NCBI GenBank assembly: GCA_009697105.1
Contig: SIAQ01000037.1
Span: forward strand, 1 to 40,730
Source of the DNA: Gemmataceae bacterium
Lineage (GTDB): Bacteria > Planctomycetota > Planctomycetia > Gemmatales > Gemmataceae
Direction: 5' to 3'
Length of the DNA stretch: 40,730 bases
Shown here: positions 33,790 to 40,730 of the stretch, one piece after another
Numbering within the stretch: the stretch's first letter is position 1
Layout of the letters: every line of letters begins with the position of its first letter
Translations under genes and position numbers: made by a program
Notes under the pieces: generated by a model
What the model was told of the DNA's origin: nothing
What the model saw: the letters and a program-made list of their open reading frames with translations, nothing else
Databases searched by the model: none

Positions 33790-35364
33790 ATGGCCAAGAA
33801 AGCCAAGGTTCTGGACCTAGACGATCTGGCGAAGGAGTTGAATGGCCTGCGGCTGAAAAACGCGCGCATCGTTCAATGCCACGGCGTTTTTGATCTGCTT
33901 CATGTCGGTCATGTTCGTCATTTTGAACAAGCGAAGCGGCTCGGAGATATTCTTGTCGTCACGCTTACTCCCGATTGTTACGTCAACAAGGGCAACGGCC
34001 GGCCGGCGTTTCCGGAGGGCCTGCGAGCCGAAGTGGTTGCTTCCTTGGATAGCGTCGACTACGTTGCCATCAATCGCTGGCCGAGCGCGTGCGAGACGAT
34101 TCGATTGCTGCGTCCGAATTTCTTTGTCAAGGGTGACGAATTCAAGGATCTGAAGGACACGATCAATCACGTCAATCTGGAGGAAGAAGCCGTCCGCATG
34201 ATTGGCGGGCAGATCGCCTTCACGAAAGACATTACCTTCAGCTCGTCTGCCTTGATTAATCAATATCTGTCCGCATATCCAAATGAGGTTAAGGAGTTCG
34301 TGGCGGATTTTTCGCGCCAATTTGCGCCGGACGAAATCCTTAGCTACTTGAAGAAAGCCTCGGGTCTCAAGGTGTTGGTTATCGGCGAGACGATCATCGA
34401 CGAATACCAGTTCTGCGATGTGATGGGCAAATCAGGCAAGGAACCAGTACTCGCGACGAAGTATGTTCACACCGATCGCTTTGGCGGTGGGGTTCTGGCG
34501 TGTGCTAATCACCTTGCTGGTTTCTGTGATCGTGTTGATCTTGTCACGTACCTCGGAGAGGGCGGCGATCAAGAAGAGTTTGTGCGGGCGAACCTGAAGG
34601 CCAACGTGCAGCCGACATTCTTCAACAAACCGAAGTCGCCGACGATCGTCAAGCTGCGCTTTGTGGAGCCGTATCTTTCGCAGAAACTCTTTGAAGTTTA
34701 TCACATGAACGACGACCCGCTGGCGGGCGAGGAGAATGATCGTTTTTGCGAGCATCTTGCGAAGATCGTGCCGGATTATGATGTCGTTATTGTTGCAGAT
34801 TACGGACATGGCATACTCACCAATGAAGCCATTCGGGTTTTGTGTGACAAGAGCCGATTCTTGGCGGTCAACACGCAGGCGAATGCGGGCAATAGTGGCC
34901 TGAGCACGATCTCGAAGTATCCGCGTGCCGACTATGTCTGCTTGGCGACTCGCGAATTCGCGCTGGAGACGCGGGATCGCAACATGTCGTCCGAGGATCA
35001 GGTCTTGGCGGTTGCGCGCAAGCTGCAATGCCGGAATCTGATGTCGACGTTGGGGCGTGACGGAAGTTTGACCTACAACGAGGGGCTAGGTTTTGCTCGC
35101 GTGCCGGCGTTTGCCACGAAGATTATTGATCGCGTCGGCGCTGGGGATGCCGTGCTGTGCCTGACTTCGCTGTGCGTCGCGCTCGGCGCGCCGCCGGAGA
35201 TCGTGGGGTTCATCGGCAATGTCGTCGGCGCGGAGGCGGTCGCTATCATGGGCAACCAGCGTTCCATTGAAAGGGTTCCGCTTTTCCGACATATCGAGTG
35301 TTTGCTCAAGTTGCACAATGCGGGTACGGAGAATGTGGTAAGCAAGATCAAGATTGCAGCGTGA
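33790..35364 (+). CDS. Fused nucleotidyltransferase and PfkB sugar kinase, HldE-like with reversed order
   Basis: A 524-residue bifunctional protein. Residues about 20-165 are a cytidylyltransferase-fold domain with H38-V-G-H41 (CHGVFDLLHVGHVRH), FVKGDE near 112 and the end motif FTKDITFSSSALIN. Residues about 190-515 are a PfkB (ribokinase) domain with ACANHLAGF, VADYGHG near 336 and the anion-hole/base motif DRVGAGDAV with D453. E. coli HldE has kinase first and transferase second; here the order is reversed. HldE makes ADP-heptose from heptose 7-phosphate via the bisphosphate, so an ADP-sugar (or CDP-sugar) product is likely. ATG 33790 has GGAG 6 bases upstream. It opens the plus-strand sugar cluster. 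Confidence 0.88.
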   Translation: MAKKAKVLDLDDLAKELNGLRLKNARIVQCHGVFDLLHVGHVRHFEQAKRLGDILVVTLTPDCYVNKGNGRPAFPEGLRAEVVASLDSVDYVAINRWPSACETIRLLRPNFFVKGDEFKDLKDTINHVNLEEEAVRMIGGQIAFTKDITFSSSALINQYLSAYPNEVKEFVADFSRQFAPDEILSYLKKASGLKVLVIGETIIDEYQFCDVMGKSGKEPVLATKYVHTDRFGGGVLACANHLAGFCDRVDLVTYLGEGGDQEEFVRANLKANVQPTFFNKPKSPTIVKLRFVEPYLSQKLFEVYHMNDDPLAGEENDRFCEHLAKIVPDYDVVIVADYGHGILTNEAIRVLCDKSRFLAVNTQANAGNSGLSTISKYPRADYVCLATREFALETRDRNMSSEDQVLAVARKLQCRNLMSTLGRDGSLTYNEGLGFARVPAFATKIIDRVGAGDAVLCLTSLCVALGAPPEIVGFIGNVVGAEAVAIMGNQRSIERVPLFRHIECLLKLHNAGTENVVSKIKIAA

Positions 35365-35409
35365 CGATACAACGGCGTACGACATTGGTTGCAAAACACC
35401 GAATGCAAA

Positions 35410-35470
35410 CACGGGCTCCACGGATAAGAAATATAACTTAGATGGTTTTTCTTATCCATGGAGCCTGTGT
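35410..35470. terminator. Palindrome after the HldE-like gene
   Basis: The arm 35410-35430 (CACGGGCTCCACGGATAAGAA without the last base is 20 long) is mirrored at 35450-35470 with three mismatches and an AT-rich loop. It lies 46 bases after the stop codon and 62 before the transketolase start. A T run sits at the base of the right arm, not after it. Confidence 0.6.
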
Positions 35471-35531
35471 GATCCGTGGCGATATTCCTAACAAACCGCG
35501 TCGTGGGTGTTAATCAACAGGGATCCAAGCG

Positions 35532-36347
35532 ATGGACGTCGAGCACATGCGAAGGACTGCGAGTGCCATTCGGCAAGGCGTCATTGAGTTGTCGCATAGT
35601 GCCGGCACGCCGCACCTGGGTTCTTCGTTGTCGTGCATCGATATCTTGACATCGCTCTATTGGTCCGTCATGAGCATCGATCCGCAGCAACCCAACCAAC
35701 CCGAGCGGGATCGCTTCATCCTGAGCAAAGGGCACGCGGCTCTTGCACTTTATGTGACATTAGCCGAGCGAGGCTTTTTCTCGAAGGAAGTGCTGCAAAC
35801 CTATAACACCGACGGCGGCCGATTGGCGGAACACCCGGGGCCAGGATGTGTGTCTGGAATCGAGGCGGCGACCGGTTCGCTTGGTCACGGCCTACCCCTT
35901 GGCATCGGTATGGCAATGGCGGCTCGGCTCAAGAAATCTCCGACGCGAGTCTTCGTCTTACTTGGCGATGGCGAATGCAACGAAGGCTCGGTGTGGGAGG
36001 CTGCCATGATGGCGCCGGCGCAGAATCTGAGCCATTTGGCGATCATCGTCGACTACAACAAATGGCAAGCGACCGCTCGCAGCAATGAAACGTTGTCGCT
36101 GGCGCCGCTCGCCGCCAAGTGGCAGGCATTCGGCTGGGAAACGCACGAAGTCGATGGCCATGACGTCGGCGAGATTACGCGCATTCTCAAGCAGGTTCCC
36201 ACGAATTCGGGCAAACCACTCGCGGTCATCGCGCATACGATCAAGGGGCGAGGCGTGTCGTTCATGGAAGATGACAACAACTGGCACTACCGCATTCCGT
36301 CCGCGGATGAGGTGCGCCAGGCCGCCAAGGAGCTGCAAATCGCATGA
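35532..36347 (+). CDS. Transketolase, N-terminal (TPP pyrophosphate-binding) subunit
   Basis: A 271-residue half-transketolase. Thiamin diphosphate binding is shown by G145-D-G147 in LLGDGECNEGSVWEA and N176 in VDYNKWQ. H68 (SKGHAA), H101 (EHPGPG) and H119 (SLGHG) match substrate- and cofactor-contacting histidines. The following gene supplies the other half, with a 4-base ATGA overlap, so a stable two-subunit enzyme is expected. Transketolase moves two-carbon units between sugar phosphates. Placed in a sugar-nucleotide cluster, it probably makes a special sugar precursor such as sedoheptulose 7-phosphate; this is inference. Confidence 0.92.
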   Translation: MDVEHMRRTASAIRQGVIELSHSAGTPHLGSSLSCIDILTSLYWSVMSIDPQQPNQPERDRFILSKGHAALALYVTLAERGFFSKEVLQTYNTDGGRLAEHPGPGCVSGIEAATGSLGHGLPLGIGMAMAARLKKSPTRVFVLLGDGECNEGSVWEAAMMAPAQNLSHLAIIVDYNKWQATARSNETLSLAPLAAKWQAFGWETHEVDGHDVGEITRILKQVPTNSGKPLAVIAHTIKGRGVSFMEDDNNWHYRIPSADEVRQAAKELQIA

Positions 36348-37285
36348 GGAATGCATTCGCTGCCGAGATTACGGAACTGGCGCTGGCCGATGATCGCATC
36401 GTGCTGCTTTCAGGCGACATCGGCAACCGCCTCTTCGATACGTTTCGCGAGCGCTTTCCGGAGCGCTTCATTAACTGTGGCATCGCCGAGGCGAACATGA
36501 TCGGCGTCGCGGCGGGCTTGGCCATGAATGGCTTCCGCCCGATCGCGTACACGATCACACCGTTCATCACAACGCGCTGCCTGGAGCAGATTCGCGTCGA
36601 TGTTTGCTATCACGACGTGCCCGTCATGATTGTCGCCGTCGGCGCAGGCTTGTCGTACGCCTCGCTTGGCCCGACACATCACTCGTGCGAAGACATCGCC
36701 TTTCTGCGTGCCCTGCCGAATATGGCTGTCGTGTGTCCGGGCGATGCCGTCGAGGTTCGTCTCGCCCTGCGCGAAGGTGCAAAGCGGACCAGCGGCACGT
36801 ACATTCGGCTCGGCAAAAAGGGCGAAGCGGTTATCCACAAGACGCCGCCGGCTTTTACCATCGGCAAGGCGATCACCTTACGTTCGGGCCGCGAGATTTG
36901 TCTCCTGAGCACCGGCAACATGCTGCCGGTGGCCGTCGAGACGGCGGATTTGCTCACGAAGTCTGGGCTGTCGCCGCAGCTTGTGAGCTTCCATACCGTC
37001 AAGCCGCTTGACGTCGATTATCTTGCGGACGTGTTCAAGAAATTTTCGACGATTGTCACGATCGAGGAGCACAGTCGGCTCGGCGGTTTCGGCGCCGCCG
37101 TTGCCGAGTGGTTGTCCGACCAACCGCCGCAACGCGCCAGCCTGATGCGATTCGGTACGTCGGATGAGTTCCTCCACGAGTCCGGCGAGCAGGAGCATGC
37201 CCGCCATCATTTCGGGCTGACGGCGCCGCAAATGGCCGAGGCTATTGAGCGACGCGTTTTTGGTCCCATTCGCTTGTCTGCTTGA
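36344..37285 (+). CDS. Transketolase, C-terminal (pyrimidine-binding) subunit
   Basis: A 313-residue partner of the preceding subunit. E49 in NCGIAEANMIGVAAGLA is the conserved glutamate that activates the TPP pyrimidine ring. The PYR domain covers about 1-165, with YASLGPTHHSCEDIAFLRALP, and the C-terminal transketolase domain covers about 185-300 (EICLLSTGNMLPVAVET, VSFHTVKPLD, IVTIEEHSRLGGFGAAVAEWL). The domain order and GxGxHH-type motif are also seen in DXS-like enzymes, so substrate cannot be assigned. The start codon overlaps the stop of the previous gene by 4 bases. Confidence 0.92.
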   Translation: MRNAFAAEITELALADDRIVLLSGDIGNRLFDTFRERFPERFINCGIAEANMIGVAAGLAMNGFRPIAYTITPFITTRCLEQIRVDVCYHDVPVMIVAVGAGLSYASLGPTHHSCEDIAFLRALPNMAVVCPGDAVEVRLALREGAKRTSGTYIRLGKKGEAVIHKTPPAFTIGKAITLRSGREICLLSTGNMLPVAVETADLLTKSGLSPQLVSFHTVKPLDVDYLADVFKKFSTIVTIEEHSRLGGFGAAVAEWLSDQPPQRASLMRFGTSDEFLHESGEQEHARHHFGLTAPQMAEAIERRVFGPIRLSA

Positions 37286-37296
37286 GGACGCATCCC

Positions 37297-38331
37297 ATGA
37301 AAACCATCGCAGCGATTCTCGTCGAAACCGGCCAGCCGCTTGAGATCGACGATCTCGAAATTCCAAAGCTACAACCGGGCCAGGCGCTCGTCGAAATCCA
37401 TTGCAGCGGCGTATGCCATACGCAACTTCTCGAAGCCAAGGGCCTGCGCGGCGAGGATAAATTCCTACCGCACTGCCTCGGACATGAAGGCAGCGGCGTG
37501 GTCAAGGAGATCGGCGCGGGCGTCACCAAGGTCAAGCCTGAGCAGAAAGTCATTCTCTCGTGGATCAAAGGTTCGGGCATTAACGTGCTCGGCACGCAAT
37601 ACGAATGGCGCGGGCGCAAGGTGAACGCAGGCTCGATTACGACATTCAGCCGATATGCGGTCATCAGTGAAAATCGCTTGACGCCACTGCCCGATGGCAT
37701 CGACATGGCGCAGGCGGCCTTGTTGGGCTGTGCGATTCCGACAGGCGTCGGCTCGGTGTGGAACACGGCAGGAGCGAGGCCGGGACACAGCTTCGTGATC
37801 TTCGGCGTCGGCGGCGTCGGGTTGTCGGCTGTTGCTGGTGCGGTGTTGGCGGGCTGCTGTCCGGTCATTGCCGTCGATCTTAATGACGATCGCCTTGAAC
37901 TCGCGCGTCAACTTGGCGCGACGCACACCGTCAATCCGAAAGCGGGCGATGCCGTTCAGCAGATTTTCAAACTTTGTCCGGGCGGCGTGGACATTGCCCT
38001 CGAAGCAACAGGCCGACCCGCTGTCATGAAGCAGGCCGTCGCTTGCGTGCGCAGTCAAGGCGGCGTGGCCGTCATTATCGGCAATTCGCCCGAAGGCGAG
38101 ATGATCGCGCTCGATCCCAAGCAACTCAATCAAGGCAAGCAAATCCGCGGCACCTGGGGCGGCGACAACGTGCCCGACCGCGACTTTCCGCGCTACTGCG
38201 AACTCCTAAAGGCCGGCAAGCTCAACGTCAAGCCGATCGTCTCGACGCCGTTCCCGCTGGAAAAAGTCAACGAAGCACTCGCATCGCTCGAACACGGAAC
38301 TGTGGGCCGACCGATCATCGGCATGATCTGA
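37297..38331 (+). CDS. Zinc-dependent alcohol dehydrogenase lacking structural-zinc Cys
   Basis: A 344-residue medium-chain dehydrogenase. Catalytic zinc ligands are C40 (GVCHTQ), H63 (GHEGSGVV) and C145 (LLGCAIPTGVG). The Rossmann fold has GVGGVG at 170-175 and D194 (AVDLNDDRLEL), which favours NAD. The usual lobe with four Cys (C-x2-C-x2-C-x7-C near residue 95-110) is missing; KGSGINVLGTQYEWRGRKVN stands in its place. ATG 37297 has GAGGA 8 bases upstream. Its place in the cluster suggests oxidation or reduction of a sugar hydroxyl or a sugar alcohol rather than ethanol metabolism. Confidence 0.92.
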   Translation: MKTIAAILVETGQPLEIDDLEIPKLQPGQALVEIHCSGVCHTQLLEAKGLRGEDKFLPHCLGHEGSGVVKEIGAGVTKVKPEQKVILSWIKGSGINVLGTQYEWRGRKVNAGSITTFSRYAVISENRLTPLPDGIDMAQAALLGCAIPTGVGSVWNTAGARPGHSFVIFGVGGVGLSAVAGAVLAGCCPVIAVDLNDDRLELARQLGATHTVNPKAGDAVQQIFKLCPGGVDIALEATGRPAVMKQAVACVRSQGGVAVIIGNSPEGEMIALDPKQLNQGKQIRGTWGGDNVPDRDFPRYCELLKAGKLNVKPIVSTPFPLEKVNEALASLEHGTVGRPIIGMI

Positions 38332-38339
38332 GCTGAACT

Positions 38340-38393
38340 CCGCTTGCAGCTTAGCGATCAAGTGGATGCTTCCGAGCGCTAAGCCGCAAGCGG
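38340..38393. repeat. Palindrome between dehydrogenase and phosphatase genes
   Basis: CCGCTTGCAGCTTAGCG (38340-38356) is complemented by CGCTAAGCCGCAAGCGG (38377-38393) with one mismatch and a 20-base loop. It begins 9 bases after the dehydrogenase stop and ends 26 bases before the next start, so it may adjust expression within the cluster. Confidence 0.7.
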
Positions 38394-38418
38394 AAAATGC
38401 AAGTGGGGAGAAGCCGCG

Positions 38419-39033
38419 ATGGCCGTTCGCATCGGTATCGACTTCGACAATACCATCGTGTGCTACGACACGCTGTTTCGCAAAGTCGCGCTCGAGCAAG
38501 GTTTGATTCCCGCCGATCTGCCGAATTGTAAAGGCGCCGTCCGCGATCATCTGCGGGCCGTTGGCAAGGAAGACCTCTGGACTGCGATGCAGGGCGAAGT
38601 TTATGGCAAACGGATGAGCGAGGCGCACGCTTTCCCCGGTGTGCTCGAATGCATGGCACGCCTGGTCCGCCTGCAAATTCCGGTTTTCATCGTCAGCCAC
38701 AAGACGCGCTATCCCTACCTGGGTCCGAAGTACGACATGCACGAAGCGGCCCTGTCCTGGTTGATCGAGCAGCGTGTCTTCGATCCCGCTGGCGTTGGCT
38801 TGCCGCGCGAGTACGCGTTCTTCGAGTTGACCAAGCAAGCCAAGCTGCAACGCATTGCCGATCTGAAGTGCACGCATTTCATCGATGACCTGCCCGAGCT
38901 ACTCGGCGATCCCGAATTTCCCGATAGCGTACTTCGGCTCTTGTTCGATCCCAACCAGCAGCATCCGGCCGAACGGAATTGCGAGCGGTTCACGTCGTGG
39001 TGCAACATTCCTTCCGGGCTTGTGGCTGCATGA
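38419..39033 (+). CDS. HAD-superfamily phosphatase-like protein
   Basis: A 204-residue protein of the haloacid dehalogenase fold. The nucleophile motif is D8-F-D10-N-T (GIDFDNTIVCYD). Motif II is S93 (VFIVSHKT), motif III K142 in TKQAKLQRIADL, and the acidic motif IV is D156-D157 (FIDDLPELLGDP). All catalytic positions for phosphatase activity are present. A cap insertion covers about 20-70. In ADP-heptose synthesis a HAD enzyme (GmhB) removes the 7-phosphate; this is a different subfamily that often sits in polysaccharide clusters, so the role is suggestive only. GGGGAG lies about 10 bases ahead of the ATG. The next gene overlaps by 4 bases. Confidence 0.82.
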   Translation: MAVRIGIDFDNTIVCYDTLFRKVALEQGLIPADLPNCKGAVRDHLRAVGKEDLWTAMQGEVYGKRMSEAHAFPGVLECMARLVRLQIPVFIVSHKTRYPYLGPKYDMHEAALSWLIEQRVFDPAGVGLPREYAFFELTKQAKLQRIADLKCTHFIDDLPELLGDPEFPDSVLRLLFDPNQQHPAERNCERFTSWCNIPSGLVAA

Positions 39034-40100
39034 GCGCTGAAATCGCTATACCGTTGAACAGTCACGATCGAGCTGCCTGCCTTTTGTCGCACGCTGGATT
39101 CGACGGCCCCTTTGCGCTCGTTCCCGTACAAGGCGGCGCGAACAGCAAAACATTTCGCGTCGATTTGGAAGGCAACGGCCAACGGCTTTTCTTCAAGGAA
39201 TACTTCCGCCACCCGCACGACTCGCGCGATCGGCTAGGCACGGAGTATGCCTTCGCGTCGTTCGCATATGCTCAGGGATTGCGAACGCTCGCTCGGCCCT
39301 ATGCGATGGATCGCGAGCACGGCTGTGCGCTCTACGCGTACATCGACGGGCACAAGCTGACGTCCAATCAGATCACCGTGGATTCGATCCGCCAGTGTGT
39401 CGGTTTTCTCCGTTCGCTCAACGCCCATAAAGCGACACCGCAGGCTGCCGCGTTGCCGATCGCTTCGGAGGCGTGCTTCATGCTGGAGGATCACTGGGAG
39501 TGCTTGCATCGACGAGTGCGGCGACTCGAAACGATTCAACCGGGCAACGATCTCGACCAGGAAGCGTTGGCGTTCGTGATCGAACGCTTGGCCCCGACGG
39601 CGGCGGCGCACCTTCAATCGGCACGCTTTCGCGCGCGCGCGATCGGCCTGGATATTAGCGTGCTCCTTGGTGATTCGGACCGCTGCCTATCGCCGTCGGA
39701 TTTCGGCTTTCACAATGCGCTCCAGACTGCCGATGGGTCCCTCAATTTCCTCGACTTTGAGTACGCCGGCTGGGACGATCCCGCCAAGACGGTGTGCGAT
39801 TTCTTCTGCCAGCCGGCCTGTCCGGTTCCACTCGATTTCTGGAACGCATTCGCTGGAGAAGTCGCGCAAACAACGTCCAATCCGGCTCTGTCCATGCACC
39901 GATTCGCCTTGCTACTGCCGACGTATCGCTTGAAATGGTGTTGCATCATGCTCAACGACTTTCTGCCCGCCGGTGCCGGCCGACGCCAATTCGCGATTCA
40001 GGACAGCGACGAATCGCATCGCAAAGCCCGGCAACTCGACAAGGCTCGCCAAGCCTTGCAGCAGTATGACGCCGCTCGATTTGTAAACCAAGCGGCATGA
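39030..40100 (+). CDS. Aminoglycoside-phosphotransferase-fold kinase
   Basis: A 356-residue protein-kinase-like small-molecule kinase. The nucleotide loop is VQGGANSKTFRV (34-44) with K56 in RLFFKEYF. The Brenner-type catalytic region reads SPSDFGFHN (D224, N229) in place of the usual HGDxxxxN, and the metal-binding motif is D242-F-E in FLDFEYAGWDDP. Such kinases phosphorylate aminoglycosides, choline, homoserine or sugars. It overlaps the HAD gene by 4 bases (ATGA), so both are made together. A sugar kinase making a 1-phosphate is plausible in this context; resistance is unlikely. Confidence 0.85.
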   Translation: MSAEIAIPLNSHDRAACLLSHAGFDGPFALVPVQGGANSKTFRVDLEGNGQRLFFKEYFRHPHDSRDRLGTEYAFASFAYAQGLRTLARPYAMDREHGCALYAYIDGHKLTSNQITVDSIRQCVGFLRSLNAHKATPQAAALPIASEACFMLEDHWECLHRRVRRLETIQPGNDLDQEALAFVIERLAPTAAAHLQSARFRARAIGLDISVLLGDSDRCLSPSDFGFHNALQTADGSLNFLDFEYAGWDDPAKTVCDFFCQPACPVPLDFWNAFAGEVAQTTSNPALSMHRFALLLPTYRLKWCCIMLNDFLPAGAGRRQFAIQDSDESHRKARQLDKARQALQQYDAARFVNQAA

Positions 40101-40119
40101 ACCTCGCGGAGATTTCCTT

Positions 40120-40730
40120 GTGACTGCAAAAATCAAGGTCGTCGTGTTCGGCGCCAATTCGTTTTCCGGTCAGGATTTCGTCGATCTTCTGCTCGATCGC
40201 CCGGAATTCGACGTTCTTGGCGTGAGCCGATCCGCGGAACGCTCCCGCGCGTTTTTGCGCTACAAGCTTCGCAAGGACCTCTCCGCGTATCGATATCACC
40301 AGCTTGATATGAATCGAGACAACGAGCGCATCCTCCAACTCATGGACGCCGAACGGCCCGAATATATCGCGAACTTCGCCGCCCAGAGCGAGGTCGCGCC
40401 AAGTTGGGAGCATCCGGAGCACTGGTTTGAAACCAACACGGTCGCCCTGGCCAAGCTGGTCAATCACTTGCGACGACAGAACTATGTCAAACGCTATCTG
40501 CATGTCTCGTCGCCAGAAGCCTATGGCACTTGCGTGGGCAACGTGACGGAAGAGACGCCGGATAATCCGAGTACGCCCTATGCCGCATCGAAGGCGGCGG
40601 CGGATATGTTGCTGTCGGTCTATCAAAAGCAGTTCGGCTTCCCGCTCCTCACCGTCCGCGCGACCAATGTCTATGGCGCTCGCCAACAACTCTTCAAGAT
40701 CATTCCGCGTTCGGTAATCTACATCAAGCT
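40120..40730 (+). CDS. NAD-dependent sugar epimerase/dehydratase (runs off the window)
   Basis: The frame is open from GTG 40120 to the end of the window (about 203 residues, no stop). GGAG lies 8 bases upstream of the GTG. The product shows the Rossmann loop VVVFGANSFSGQDFVDLLL (G-x-x-x-F-x-G), LQLMDAERPEYIANFAAQSEVAPSW, VSSPEAYG with the catalytic serine, YAASK with the Tyr/Lys pair, and RATNVYGARQQLFKIIPR. These are typical of extended SDR enzymes of the dTDP-glucose 4,6-dehydratase and UDP-sugar epimerase type. The C-terminal substrate-binding part is outside the window, so the sugar cannot be assigned. Confidence 0.92.
   Translation, partial: MTAKIKVVVFGANSFSGQDFVDLLLDRPEFDVLGVSRSAERSRAFLRYKLRKDLSAYRYHQLDMNRDNERILQLMDAERPEYIANFAAQSEVAPSWEHPEHWFETNTVALAKLVNHLRRQNYVKRYLHVSSPEAYGTCVGNVTEETPDNPSTPYAASKAAADMLLSVYQKQFGFPLLTVRATNVYGARQQLFKIIPRSVIYIK

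Noticed and set aside
39030..40100. Aminoglycoside resistance gene
   Set aside because: Only the general kinase fold is shared, the catalytic loop differs, and the gene overlaps a phosphatase within a sugar cluster.

Overview
The window looks like a piece of a planctomycete chromosome, most probably from the Gemmata/Zavarzinella side of the phylum. The basis is a Cys-rich YTV-repeat surface protein, a large secreted protein of the planctomycete cytochrome type (CxxCH at both ends, DUF1587/1592/1588/1585-like layout), a Uma2 nuclease-like protein, a standalone Clp N-domain protein, a protease-like protein carrying extra repeat and Ig-like domains, mostly unlinked housekeeping genes, and long palindromes in many gene gaps. 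No rRNA, tRNA, CRISPR array, transposase or phage gene was seen.

Layout. 1-2.6 kb: the YTV wall protein (minus strand) with its terminator. 3.1-5.3 kb: proB, then an ECF sigma factor overlapping a small one-pass membrane protein. 5.4-8.3 kb (minus): a receiver-histidine kinase and a membrane-anchored proline-rich LysM protein. 8.4-13.7 kb: rsmH and mraZ (minus), split by about 700 bp that holds a strong terminator and possibly a small RNA. The mraZ promoter carries four 10-bp-spaced GTGGG-type repeats, the classical MraZ operator. Divergent from it run rpmB, gatC, gatA and a Uma2-like gene. 13.8-22.5 kb: copper amine oxidase, citrate synthase, the cytochrome-like DUF1592 protein, a 2[4Fe-4S] ferredoxin, an MFS transporter and a Clp-N protein. 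22.6-25.1 kb: a secreted pseudo-protease with a probable beta-propeller and an Ig-like domain.

25.4-33.3 kb is a six-gene minus-strand surface-glycan block (SAM methyltransferase, NAD-dependent epimerase/reductase, sugar C-methyltransferase, GT2, GT4, FkbM methyltransferase). It looks more A+T-rich than its surroundings and is headed by a good sigma-70-type promoter. 33.8-40.7 kb is a plus-strand sugar-nucleotide block that leaves the window: a nucleotidyltransferase-PfkB kinase fusion with domains reversed relative to E. coli HldE, a split transketolase, an alcohol dehydrogenase without a structural-zinc lobe, a HAD phosphatase, an APH-fold kinase and an NAD-dependent epimerase. Together the two blocks plausibly make an unusual, methylated and possibly heptose-type sugar and attach it to a surface glycan. 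The second block is the best candidate here for an undescribed pathway.

Another recurring feature is the set of long intergenic inverted repeats. Some share the same word (8.36 and 13.7 kb; 1-40 bp and 17.1 kb), most sit just after stop codons, and they probably act as terminators or belong to dispersed palindromic repeat families.
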